64,000 bases of DNA. Origin: Streptomyces sp. DH5 (GTDB lineage: Bacteria > Actinomycetota > Actinomycetes > Streptomycetales > Streptomycetaceae). Each line of letters begins with the position of its first letter. Within the stretch, counting starts at the first letter, position 1. Of this stretch, positions 34,160-42,191 are shown one piece after another. The DNA is taken from positions 100,504-164,503 of the forward strand of contig NZ_JAHWGP010000016.1 of assembly GCF_020873915.1 (NCBI RefSeq). The letters are read 5' to 3'. The notes under the pieces are model-generated. The model made no database searches. It was not told the DNA's origin and saw only the letters and a list, made by a program, of their open reading frames with translations. A program made the translations under genes and the position numbers.

Positions 34160-35328
34160 GGCGCTTCGCATGGCGCCACCGCTCCGACGGGGCGGAGCGC
34201 ACCGACGGGGCGGAGCGCACCGACGGGGCCGAGCGCTCGGACGGGGCGGAGCGCACCGGCGTGCACGGAACCGGGAGGGCGGCCGGGCCCCGGCGTCCCC
34301 GCTTCCGGCCCGTCAAGGAGCGCGAGCCCGCCGCCGTCGCCGTCGCCGGACTGGTCATCCTCGGCCTGCTCGCCGCCCTCGTCCTCAACGCGGACCGGCT
34401 GCCGTTCAGCGGCGGTACGCACTACAGCGCCGACTTCTCCGAAGCCGCCGGCCTCGCCGAGGGGGACGAGGTGCGCATCGCCGGTGTCAAGGCGGGCGAG
34501 GTCACCGGTGTCGCCCTCGACGGCCCCAAGGTGAAGGTCACCTTCGAGGTCGAGGACGTGTGGATCGGCGACCGGACCACCGCCGCCATCGCCATCAAGA
34601 CCCTCCTGGGCGACAAGTACCTGGCGCTCGACCCGCTCGGCACCGGCCGGCAGGACCCGGACCGCCGCATCCCGCTGTCCCGCACCACCTCCCCCTACGA
34701 CGTGACGCAGGCCTTCCAGGACCTCGGCTCCACCGTCGAGGACATCGACACCCGGCGCCTCGCGGAGAGCTTCGCGACCCTCTCCGACACCTTCGCCGAC
34801 TCCCCGCCGCACGTGCGCAAGGCCGCCGACGGCCTGTCCGCGCTGTCCAAGTCCGTCTCCACACGCGACGCGAAGCTCGCCGAACTCCTCAAGGGCAGCG
34901 CCCGGTTCACCAAGACGCTGCAGAACAAGCAGTCCAGCTTCGAGACCCTCCTGGAGGACGGTGGCTCCCTGCTAGGCGAACTCCACGACCGCCGGGACGC
35001 CATCCGCGCGCTGCTCAAGGGCAGCAGGAAACTCGGCAAGGAACTCGGCGGCCTCGTCGACGACAACGAGAAGCAGCTCGGCCCCACCCTCAAGGCGCTC
35101 GGCCGGGTCACCGGCGTACTGGAGAAGAACAACACCGAGCTCGGCAAGACCCTCGCGCTGGTCGGCCCGTACTACCGCCTCGTGGGCAACACCCTGGGCA
35201 ACGGACGGTGGTTCGACAGCTACCTGTGCGGGGTCGTCCCCCGCGACTACCTGCCCGAGACGTCCCAGCCCGAGTCCGGCTGCCTGCCGCCGAAGCAGGC
35301 GGCGGCCCGGGAGAACGGTGAGCGATGA
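34156..35328 (+). CDS. Mce family protein, third of six, with charged N-terminal repeat
   Basis: 390 aa; the start at 34156 overlaps the previous stop. Before the TM anchor (AAVAVAGLVILGLLAALVLN, about 56-75) is a cytoplasmic tail holding four copies of a DGAER(T/S) hexapeptide (about residues 11-34), unlike its five neighbours. MCE domain about 80-160 (AGLAEGDEVRIAGVKAGEVTGVAL), then long helices. The nucleotide repeat is nearly exact, so copy number may vary between strains. Two C-terminal Cys as in other Mce proteins of this set. Confidence 0.9.
   Translation: MRRFAWRHRSDGAERTDGAERTDGAERSDGAERTGVHGTGRAAGPRRPRFRPVKEREPAAVAVAGLVILGLLAALVLNADRLPFSGGTHYSADFSEAAGLAEGDEVRIAGVKAGEVTGVALDGPKVKVTFEVEDVWIGDRTTAAIAIKTLLGDKYLALDPLGTGRQDPDRRIPLSRTTSPYDVTQAFQDLGSTVEDIDTRRLAESFATLSDTFADSPPHVRKAADGLSALSKSVSTRDAKLAELLKGSARFTKTLQNKQSSFETLLEDGGSLLGELHDRRDAIRALLKGSRKLGKELGGLVDDNEKQLGPTLKALGRVTGVLEKNNTELGKTLALVGPYYRLVGNTLGNGRWFDSYLCGVVPRDYLPETSQPESGCLPPKQAAARENGER
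34185..34260 (+). repeat. 18-bp tandem repeat in the third mce gene
   Basis: Four copies of a GACGGGGCGGAGCGCACC-type unit (third copy diverged), coding DGAER(T/S). In frame, so copy changes would keep the reading frame. Confidence 0.85.
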
Positions 35329-36368
35329 CCAGACGCAGAAGAGTCCTCACCGGCGTGGTCGCCCTCGCGGTGCTCGTCGCCGGAACCCTGGCCACCGTCC
35401 GGATCCTCGACTCCGGCGGCACCCGCCTGACCGCCTACTTCGACCGCGCCGTCGGCGTCTACGCCGGATCCGACCTGCGCATCCTCGGTGTGCGGGTCGG
35501 CGAGGTGGAGTCGGTCCGGCCACAGGGCACCACGGTGCGCGTCGGGCTGCGCCTGGACGACGGGGTGAAGGTCCCCGAGAACGCGCGGGCCGTGGTCGTC
35601 GCACCGAGCGTCGTCGCCGACCGCTACGTGCAGCTCACCCCCGCCTACGCCTCGGGACCCGCGCTGGCCGAGGGCGCCGTCCTGCCCGCCGCCCGCAACC
35701 GCACCCCCGTCGAGATCGACCAGCTCTACGACTCGATCACCGACCTCGGCGAGGCGCTCGGCCCGGACGGCGCCAACGCGGAGGGCGCCCTGTCCGGCCT
35801 GCTGCGCACCGGCGCCGCCAACCTCGACGGCAACGGGAAGGCGATCGGCGACGGCATCGAGGAGTTCGGCAAGGCGGCCAGGACGCTCGACGGCAGCAGC
35901 GGCGACCTGTTCGCCACGCTGCGCAGGCTCCAGACCTTCACCACCATGCTGAAGGAGAAGGACTCCGACGTGCGCACCGCGCAGGAACGCCTGGACGAGG
36001 TCGTCGGCTTCTTCGCCGACAACAAGGACGACCTCACCGGCGCGCTCGAGGAACTGGGGTCCGCCCTCGGCCAGGTCAAGACCTTCATCGAGGACAACCG
36101 GGGCGAGCTGAAGGGCAACGTCGACCGGCTCCTGCCCATCACCCGGACCCTCGTCCAGCAGCGTGCCTCGCTGGCCGAGGCGTTGGACACCGCACCGCTG
36201 GCCACGGGCAACCTCGTCAACGCCTACAACCCCGACTCGCGCACCCTCGACGGCCGGGCCAACCTCAACGAGATCAGCATGGGCGGCCCCCTGCTGCCGC
36301 TGCCCGCCGCGGGCGGCTCCTCCGCGGGCGGCGACGCGGCCGCGGGCGCCGGGAAGGGGCAGCGATGA
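35325..36368 (+). CDS. Mce family protein, fourth of six (MceD position)
   Basis: 347 aa, ATGA overlap with the third mce gene. Short N-tail, TM anchor VLTGVVALAVLVAGTLATVRIL (about 5-26), MCE domain about 30-110 (VGVYAGSDLRILGVRVGEVESV), helical region to about 310, Gly/Ala/Ser-rich end. No Cys in the C-terminal end, unlike the second and third proteins. Confidence 0.9.
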   Translation: MTRRRRVLTGVVALAVLVAGTLATVRILDSGGTRLTAYFDRAVGVYAGSDLRILGVRVGEVESVRPQGTTVRVGLRLDDGVKVPENARAVVVAPSVVADRYVQLTPAYASGPALAEGAVLPAARNRTPVEIDQLYDSITDLGEALGPDGANAEGALSGLLRTGAANLDGNGKAIGDGIEEFGKAARTLDGSSGDLFATLRRLQTFTTMLKEKDSDVRTAQERLDEVVGFFADNKDDLTGALEELGSALGQVKTFIEDNRGELKGNVDRLLPITRTLVQQRASLAEALDTAPLATGNLVNAYNPDSRTLDGRANLNEISMGGPLLPLPAAGGSSAGGDAAAGAGKGQR

Positions 36369-37717
36369 AGCGCGGCACACGGCGCTCCGGCCCGGGAACG
36401 GCCTCGGTGAAGCGCGGCCTGCTGACCGCGGGCGGGGCCGCCGGTCTCACCGTGGGCGGACTGATCGCCCTCGGACTCGGCTTCACCCTGGCCCTGGGCG
36501 CGGTCACCGTCGACCTTCCGCGCTTCACCGGCATGGAGGACCTGCCGCTGCCCGGCGGCGCCGACCTCGGCGACCGGCCCTACACCGTCACCGCCGAACT
36601 CCAGGACGTACTCAGCCTGGTCCCGCACTCCGCGGTGAAGGTCAACGACGTCGCCGTCGGCCGGGTCACCGCCGTCGACCTGGGCCGCGACGACTGGACT
36701 GCCCGCGTCACCATGGAGATCAACGGTGAGGTGCGGCTGCCGGCCGACGCCGCCGCCCGGATCGAACAGTCCAGCCTGCTGGGCGAGAAGTACGTCCAGC
36801 TCGTCGCGCCCGGGAAGGACACCGGGGCCGGGCGGCTCGACGACGGCAGTGTCATCCCGGTGTCCCGAACCGGCCGCGACACCGAGGTCGAAGAGGTGTT
36901 CGGCGCGCTGTCCCTGCTCCTCAACGGCGGCGGCGTCAACCAGCTGAAGACCATCACCCGGGAACTCAACGCGGCGCTCGGCGGCCGCGAACCGGCGGTC
37001 CGCTCCATGCTGAAGCGGGTCAACACCCTGGTGACCGACCTCGACGACCACCGGGGCGACATCACCGACGCCCTCGACGCCGTCAACCGGCTCTCCACGA
37101 CCCTCGCCACCCGCAAGGAGGACGTCGGCACCGTCCTCACCGACCTCTCGCCCGGACTGAAGACGCTGGAGAAACAGCGCGGCTCCCTGCTGACCATGCT
37201 GCGCTCCCTGGACACCCTCTCCGGCGTCGCCGTCTCCACCATCGACGCGAGCAAGGACGACATGATCGCCGACCTCAAGGCCCTCGCGCCGACCCTGAAG
37301 GCCCTCGCGGACGCGGGCGCGGATCTGCCCGACTCGCTCGAGGTGCTGCTGACGTACCCGTTCACCGACGAGGTGCTGCGGGGGGTGAAGGGCGACTACC
37401 TCAACGTGTACCTGAACATGGTCGCCGTGCCCGGGACCCGGTTGATCCCGCCGCTGGTGCCCCAGGACACACCCCCGCCCCCCGCTCCGGCGGGCGGCGG
37501 GCCGGAGGCGTCCGGGGAGCGGCGGCACGCGGGGGAGCCCGGCGGGGAGGAGAAGCCCGCGGGGAGGGACGGCGGGGCGGGGACACCCGCGTCGTCCTCG
37601 GCCCCGCCGCCGCGCCGGCCCTCACCGGCACCGTCCTCCCCCCTGCCCCTGCCGTCCGTCCCCGCCACCGGAACGGCGACGGTCCCACAGGCGGTACCGG
37701 GAGGTGAGGCGGGATGA
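36365..37717 (+). CDS. Mce family protein, fifth of six, with Pro-rich tail
   Basis: 450 aa, ATGA overlap. TM anchor AAGLTVGGLIALGLGFTLALGA (about 25-46), MCE domain about 70-155 (LVPHSAVKVNDVAVGRVTAV), helices to about 345, then about 90 residues of Pro/Ser/Gly/Glu disorder (from VPQDTPPPPAPAGG). In mycobacteria the MceE position is usually a lipoprotein; there is no lipobox here, anchoring is by the TM. Confidence 0.9.
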   Translation: MKRGTRRSGPGTASVKRGLLTAGGAAGLTVGGLIALGLGFTLALGAVTVDLPRFTGMEDLPLPGGADLGDRPYTVTAELQDVLSLVPHSAVKVNDVAVGRVTAVDLGRDDWTARVTMEINGEVRLPADAAARIEQSSLLGEKYVQLVAPGKDTGAGRLDDGSVIPVSRTGRDTEVEEVFGALSLLLNGGGVNQLKTITRELNAALGGREPAVRSMLKRVNTLVTDLDDHRGDITDALDAVNRLSTTLATRKEDVGTVLTDLSPGLKTLEKQRGSLLTMLRSLDTLSGVAVSTIDASKDDMIADLKALAPTLKALADAGADLPDSLEVLLTYPFTDEVLRGVKGDYLNVYLNMVAVPGTRLIPPLVPQDTPPPPAPAGGGPEASGERRHAGEPGGEEKPAGRDGGAGTPASSSAPPPRRPSPAPSSPLPLPSVPATGTATVPQAVPGGEAG

Positions 37718-38991
37718 TCACCCTCGCCGTACGGCTGAAGAACCTCGCCTTCCTCCTCGTCGCCGTCCTCGCCCTGTCCTTCCTCGGCATCCGCTACGCC
37801 GACCTCGGCCGGTACGTCGGCGTCGCCGACTACTACACGGTCGACGTGCGACTCCCGCACACCGGAGGACTGTTCACCCACTCCGACGTCACCTACCGGG
37901 GCGTCTCCGTGGGACGCGTCGGACCGATCGGGCTGACCGCCGACGGTGTCGTGGCCGAACTGCGCATCAAGAAGTCCGCCCCGCGCATCCCCGCCGACAC
38001 CCGCGCGGTGGTCGCCGGGCTCTCCGCCGTGGGCGAGCAGTACATCGACCTGCGGCCGGAGAGCGGCGGCGCCCCCTACCTGGCCGACGGCGCGCGTATC
38101 GAACGGGCCGACACCCAGGTGCCCAGACCCGTCACCGACGTGCTCGCGAGCGTGGACGGCCTCGCCCGTTCCGTCCCCCTCGACGACCTGCGCACCGTGG
38201 TGGACGAACTCGGGGAGGCCTTCGAGGGCCACGGCGACGACCTCCAGGTCCTGCTCGACAGCGGAAGCGACTTCGTGGAGGCCGCCGACCGCGCCCTGCC
38301 GTCCACCACCCGGCTCATCACCGACGGCGAGACGGTCCTGCGCACCCAGGCCGAGGAGAAGCGGGCCATCCGCGACTTCGCCGTCGGGGCGGAGGAACTG
38401 GCCCGCGCCCTCAAGGGCTCCGACGCCGACCTGCGCCGCCTCCTCGCCGTCGCCCCCGAGGCGGCCGGCCAGGTCAGCGGCGTCCTGCGGGACCTCGACC
38501 CGAGCCTCGGCGTGGTCCTCGCCAATCTGCTCACCACCTCCGAGATCGCCGTCACCCGGCAGCGCGGCACGGAGGAACTCCTCGTGAAGTTCCCGGCGGC
38601 CGTCGCCGCCGGCGCCACCGCCGTCGACGGAGGGAAGCTGAACTTCGGCATGGCCGTCACCTTCTTCAAGCCGCTGCCCTGCACCGCCGGTTACGGTGCC
38701 ACGCGCTACCGGAACGGGCTCGACCTCGGCACCACGCCCGCCCTCAACACCGGCGCGGCCTGCACGGCCCCGGCCGCGGACGGGTACAACGTGCGCGGTT
38801 CCGCGAACGCCCCCAAGGGCGGCCCGGTCCCCGAGCCGGCCCGCCCCGGCTCGCTGCCCTCCGGCAGCGGCGCGGCGCGGACGGGCTCACCTGCCGCGCT
38901 CCCCGGTGCCCTCGCCCTGCCCGGGCAGGCCGGCGAGGCACCGGGGGACCTGACGGAACTCCTCGCCCCGGGCGTACGGAGGACCCGATGA
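37714..38991 (+). CDS. Mce family protein, sixth of six (MceF position)
   Basis: 425 aa, ATGA overlap. TM anchor LAFLLVAVLALSFLGIRYADL (about 10-30), MCE domain about 38-120 (GLFTHSDVTYRGVSVGRVGPI), helical needle, and a C-terminal domain with two Cys (PLPCTAGYGATRY, GAACTAPAADGYN). Completes the hexamer; its stop overlaps the start of the first Mce-associated protein. Confidence 0.9.
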   Translation: MITLAVRLKNLAFLLVAVLALSFLGIRYADLGRYVGVADYYTVDVRLPHTGGLFTHSDVTYRGVSVGRVGPIGLTADGVVAELRIKKSAPRIPADTRAVVAGLSAVGEQYIDLRPESGGAPYLADGARIERADTQVPRPVTDVLASVDGLARSVPLDDLRTVVDELGEAFEGHGDDLQVLLDSGSDFVEAADRALPSTTRLITDGETVLRTQAEEKRAIRDFAVGAEELARALKGSDADLRRLLAVAPEAAGQVSGVLRDLDPSLGVVLANLLTTSEIAVTRQRGTEELLVKFPAAVAAGATAVDGGKLNFGMAVTFFKPLPCTAGYGATRYRNGLDLGTTPALNTGAACTAPAADGYNVRGSANAPKGGPVPEPARPGSLPSGSGAARTGSPAALPGALALPGQAGEAPGDLTELLAPGVRRTR

Positions 38992-39503
38992 GGGCGGCCC
39001 GGATCCTGGGCGGCGTGGGGCTCGCCCTGGCCGTCGCCTTCTGCGGCACCGGCGCGTGGACGTACGCGCAGGCCCGCACCGACGACGCGCTCGCCCATGG
39101 CCGGGAACGCGACCGGGCGCTCGCCGACGGGCGGGAGGGCGTCACCGTCCTCACCACACTCGACGCGTCGACCCGGCAGCGGGCCCAGGCGGGCATCCGG
39201 GCCTGGCGGGACGCCTCCACCGGGCCGCTGCGCGAGGAACTGGACGGCACCGAGGCCCGGGTGGGTGCCTCGGCGCGCGGCACGGTGACCGAGGCGGCGG
39301 TCACCGCCCTCGACACGCGGGCCGGTACGGCCAAGCTGATCACCACCGTCCGCGTCGAGGTCACGTCCACCGGGACGAAGAAGGTGACCACCGACCGCAA
39401 ACGCCTGGAGGCGGTCCTCGCCCGGACGGGCGAGGGGGAGTGGAAGGTGAAGGCCCTGAGCGCGGTGCCGCTCTCGGGCGGGCGGGAGGACGGGAACCGA
39501 TGA
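38988..39503 (+). CDS. Mce-associated membrane protein, type A, first copy
   Basis: 171 aa, ATGA overlap with the sixth mce gene. One N-terminal TM (GGVGLALAVAFCGTGAWTYA, about 8-28) and a small extracytoplasmic domain with the type-A pattern RDRALADGREGVTVLTTLD...AWRDASTGPLREEL. Family knowledge: such Mas proteins follow mce genes and are thought to stabilise the Mce complex. The protein at 40757 is its paralogue. Confidence 0.8.
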   Translation: MRAARILGGVGLALAVAFCGTGAWTYAQARTDDALAHGRERDRALADGREGVTVLTTLDASTRQRAQAGIRAWRDASTGPLREELDGTEARVGASARGTVTEAAVTALDTRAGTAKLITTVRVEVTSTGTKKVTTDRKRLEAVLARTGEGEWKVKALSAVPLSGGREDGNR

Positions 39504-40729
39504 CCTTGTCACGTCTGCTGCGCGACGGCGGGCCGCGGGACCCCGCGCACGGAACGCCCGCAGGCCCGGGCGAGGCGTCCGGCGCGGGCGGGTGCCCGGC
39601 AACGACCCCCGCCCCGGCAACGGCCCCCGCCCCGGGGAAGGAGCCCGCCCCGGGGAAGGACGCCGCCCCGGGGAAGGAGCCCTTCCCGGTGGAGGAGCCC
39701 GCCCCTGGGAAGGACGCTGCCCCGGGGAAGGAGTCCGCCCCGGTGGAGGACGCCGCCCCTGGGAAGGAGCCCGCCCCTGGGAAGGAGCCCTTCCCGGTGG
39801 AGGAGCCCGCCCCGGGGAAGGACGCCGCCCCGGGGAAGGAGCCCTTCCCGGTGGAGGAGCCCGCCCCTGGGAAGGACGCCGCCCCCGGGAAGGAGCCCTT
39901 CCCGGTGGAGGAGCCCGCCCCGGGGAAGGAGCCCTTCCCGGTGGAGGAGCCCGCCCCTGGGAAGGACGCCGCCCCCGGGAAGGAGCCCTTCCCGGTGGAG
40001 GAGCCCGCCCCGGGGAAGGACGCCGCCCCGGGGAAGGAGCCCTTCCCGGAGGAGGACGCCGCCCCTGGGAAGGAGTCCGCCCCGGGGAAGGACCACGCCC
40101 AGGGGAAGGACGCCGCGCGGGTCGGCAGCCCGGAACCCGGGGACGACCCGTGCACGGCCGGGACACCCGCCGAGGTCCCGGCCGGCACCGAGCCTCCCGA
40201 AAACGGCTGTCGGGCCGGGAAGCGCCCGGCGGACCGGTTGCGGCGGGTGGTCCTCGGCGGGATCGCCGCCCTGCTCGTCCTCGGCGGCGGTGGCTTCCTC
40301 CACGGCGCCCACCGGCTCGAGTCGGCCGAGCCCGCCCGAAACCGCGCGCTCACCGACGCGGCGGCCACCGACCGTGTCGCGGGTGAGGTCGGCAACGCGC
40401 TCGCCCGTGTCTTCTCGTACACGCCGGACGGCACCGCGGCCGCCGAGCGCTCCGCGCGCGCCGTTCTCGGCGGCCGCGCCGCCCGTCAGTACCAGGACAT
40501 CTTCGCCCAGGTACGGGACGACCTGGCCGAGCAGCGCGTCACCCTGAGCACCCGCGCCGTCCGTACCGGGGTGATCGAACTCGACGGTGACAGGGCGCGG
40601 CTGCTGGTCTTCCTCGACCAGACCTCCCGCCGCGGCAAGGACGAGGCCACCACCGCGGCCGCCCAGCTCACCGTCACCGCCCGGCTGGAGAACGACCGCT
40701 GGCGGATCGTCGACCTCAAGGCCCGCTGA
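39500..40729 (+). CDS. Mce-associated membrane protein, type B, with 27-copy hexapeptide repeat
   Basis: 409 aa, ATGA overlap. After about 42 residues, residues 43-204 are 27 tandem hexapeptides of consensus [PAS][AF]P[GV][KE][ED] (PAPGKE, AAPGKD, PFPVEE). Then comes an Arg-rich stop-transfer, a TM (VVLGGIAALLVLGGGGFLHGA, about 248-268), and a type-B Mas domain (EPARNRALTDAAATDRVAGE ... RLLVFLDQ) like that of the gene at 41350. By the positive-inside rule the repeat lies in the cytoplasm; its alternating charge and Pro content predict an extended rod. The repeat is absent from the paralogue. Confidence 0.82.
   Translation: MTLSRLLRDGGPRDPAHGTPAGPGEASGAGGCPATTPAPATAPAPGKEPAPGKDAAPGKEPFPVEEPAPGKDAAPGKESAPVEDAAPGKEPAPGKEPFPVEEPAPGKDAAPGKEPFPVEEPAPGKDAAPGKEPFPVEEPAPGKEPFPVEEPAPGKDAAPGKEPFPVEEPAPGKDAAPGKEPFPEEDAAPGKESAPGKDHAQGKDAARVGSPEPGDDPCTAGTPAEVPAGTEPPENGCRAGKRPADRLRRVVLGGIAALLVLGGGGFLHGAHRLESAEPARNRALTDAAATDRVAGEVGNALARVFSYTPDGTAAAERSARAVLGGRAARQYQDIFAQVRDDLAEQRVTLSTRAVRTGVIELDGDRARLLVFLDQTSRRGKDEATTAAAQLTVTARLENDRWRIVDLKAR
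39626..40111 (+). repeat. in-frame 18-bp minisatellite, 27 units
   Basis: 27 consecutive 18-bp units coding [PAS][AF]P[GV][KE][ED]; many units are identical at DNA level and group in higher-order triplets (PAPGKD-AAPGKE-PFPVEE), which indicates repeated block duplication. Confidence 0.92.
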
Positions 40730-40756
40730 CACGTGCGCGGGAGACTGGAGCACCCC

Positions 40757-41305
40757 ATGAAACGCGCGGTCCGCGCCCTCACCGCCCGCCGCCCCCGTGC
40801 ACTCCCCTCGCTGCTCGTCGCCGCCGGCCTCACCGCGGGCGCCTTCGCGGCCTGGGCGGGTCAGGACTGGTACGCCGCAGCCCATGACGACACGGCCGCC
40901 TACGCCGAGCAGCGGGACAGGGCACTGGCCGCCGGGGAGCAGGCCGTACTGAACCTCAACACGCTCGACCACCGGGACGTCGACCAGGGCCTCGACCTGT
41001 GGGAGTCGTCGACCACCGGTGAGCTTCACGAGCAACTCTCCTCGGGGCGCGACGAGTTCGCCGAACAGGTGAGGGAGGCGAAGACGGTCACCACGGCACG
41101 GGTGCTGTCGGGCGCCGTCGCCGAGCTCGACGACCGTGCGGGTCGCGCCCGGGTCCTGGTCGCCCTGCGCGTCACCGTCAGGGCGTCCGACGGCGCCAAG
41201 ACGGACAAGGACAGCCGCATGCTCGGCGAACTCACCCGCACCGAGGGCCGCTGGAAGCTGAGCGCCCTGGGACAGGCGCCCGTGGGCGGCGCACCGACCG
41301 GCTGA
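40757..41305 (+). CDS. Mce-associated membrane protein, type A, second copy
   Basis: 182 aa from ATG at 40757 (GGAG seven bases upstream); 27 bp after the type-B gene. TM about 18-40 (LPSLLVAAGLTAGAFAAWAG), then type-A domain: RDRALAAGEQAVLNLNTLDHRDVDQGLDLWESSTTGELHEQL, clearly paralogous to the 38988 product. Extracytoplasmic domain of about 140 residues, no enzymatic motif. Confidence 0.78.
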   Translation: MKRAVRALTARRPRALPSLLVAAGLTAGAFAAWAGQDWYAAAHDDTAAYAEQRDRALAAGEQAVLNLNTLDHRDVDQGLDLWESSTTGELHEQLSSGRDEFAEQVREAKTVTTARVLSGAVAELDDRAGRARVLVALRVTVRASDGAKTDKDSRMLGELTRTEGRWKLSALGQAPVGGAPTG

Positions 41306-41349
41306 CCCGGTCCCGTACCGCCGAGCCGCCGCACCGAGAGGACAGCACG

Positions 41350-42096
41350 ATGTCGACGACCCGCCACCACATCAACCGTCAGCGGCGCCGCCAGGCCCGT
41401 GAGACGCGGCCCGCCGCCGCGCCCCCGGAGAGCGCCGGTCGCCGGGTCCGCCCGGGGGGTACCGCCGTCCTGTCTCCGCCCGAAGACGCGGCGGCGGACC
41501 GGAAGCCGGCCGTCTCCCGCACCCTCCGCGAGCCGGCCGGTGCGCGAGGCGCCCGGACCCGCCGGCGCCGGACGGTGGGCCTCGTGATGCTCTGCGTGCT
41601 GACCGTGTTCCTCGGCGGGTTCGCCGGCTGGGCGCACACGAAGGCCGAAGCGCTCCGTGACGAACCCGCGCGGCGCAACACCGCGCTGACCGACCTCGCC
41701 CGCACCAGCGAGATCAAGGGGCGGACGGCCGAAGCCGTCGACCGGCTCTTCTCCTACGACCACACCGACCCCGGCGCCCTCGACAAGGCCGCGCGGGACC
41801 TCCTGACGGGCAAGGCCGTGGAACAGCACCGCACCCTGCTCGCCGACGTACGCAAGCGGGCCGACGCACAGAAGGCGGTGATCACCACGGCGGTCACCGA
41901 GAGCGCCGTCGAGCGGATCGACGGGGCGCGCGCCCGCGTCCTCGTCTACGCCGACCAGAGCAGCGTCGCCACCGCCGGGGGCAAGCCGGTCGCCGAGCGG
42001 GACGCGGGCGTGTACGCGGGCGCCCTGCTCGCCGTCGACGTCGTGCACCGCGAAGGCCGGTGGCTCGTCTCCGGCATCGACACCTTCGGCCGCTGA
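41350..42096 (+). CDS. Mce-associated membrane protein, type B, second copy
   Basis: 248 aa, ATG at 41350. Long Arg/Pro-rich cytoplasmic tail (about 1-74), TM VGLVMLCVLTVFLGGFAGWAH (about 75-95), then type-B domain EPARRNTALTDLARTSEIKG ... RARVLVYADQSS, paralogous to the C-terminal part of the 39500 product. No hexapeptide repeats here. Completes an A-B-A-B arrangement. Confidence 0.78.
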   Translation: MSTTRHHINRQRRRQARETRPAAAPPESAGRRVRPGGTAVLSPPEDAAADRKPAVSRTLREPAGARGARTRRRRTVGLVMLCVLTVFLGGFAGWAHTKAEALRDEPARRNTALTDLARTSEIKGRTAEAVDRLFSYDHTDPGALDKAARDLLTGKAVEQHRTLLADVRKRADAQKAVITTAVTESAVERIDGARARVLVYADQSSVATAGGKPVAERDAGVYAGALLAVDVVHREGRWLVSGIDTFGR

Positions 42097-42191
42097 GCCC
42101 CGCCTCGCCGGCGCCCCCACCGACGGGTGCCCTCCGGCAGGCACGGGCCGGCCGGGGCGCACCGCCCCCGCATCCGACAGGAGTGACAGCC

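Noticed and set aside
39626-40111. CRISPR-like array
   Set aside because: Units are 18-bp in-frame coding repeats without spacers.
39361-40434. Minus-strand frame with PGAGSFPGA-type repeats
   Set aside because: Only the reverse reading of the hexapeptide minisatellite; no start context or operon logic.
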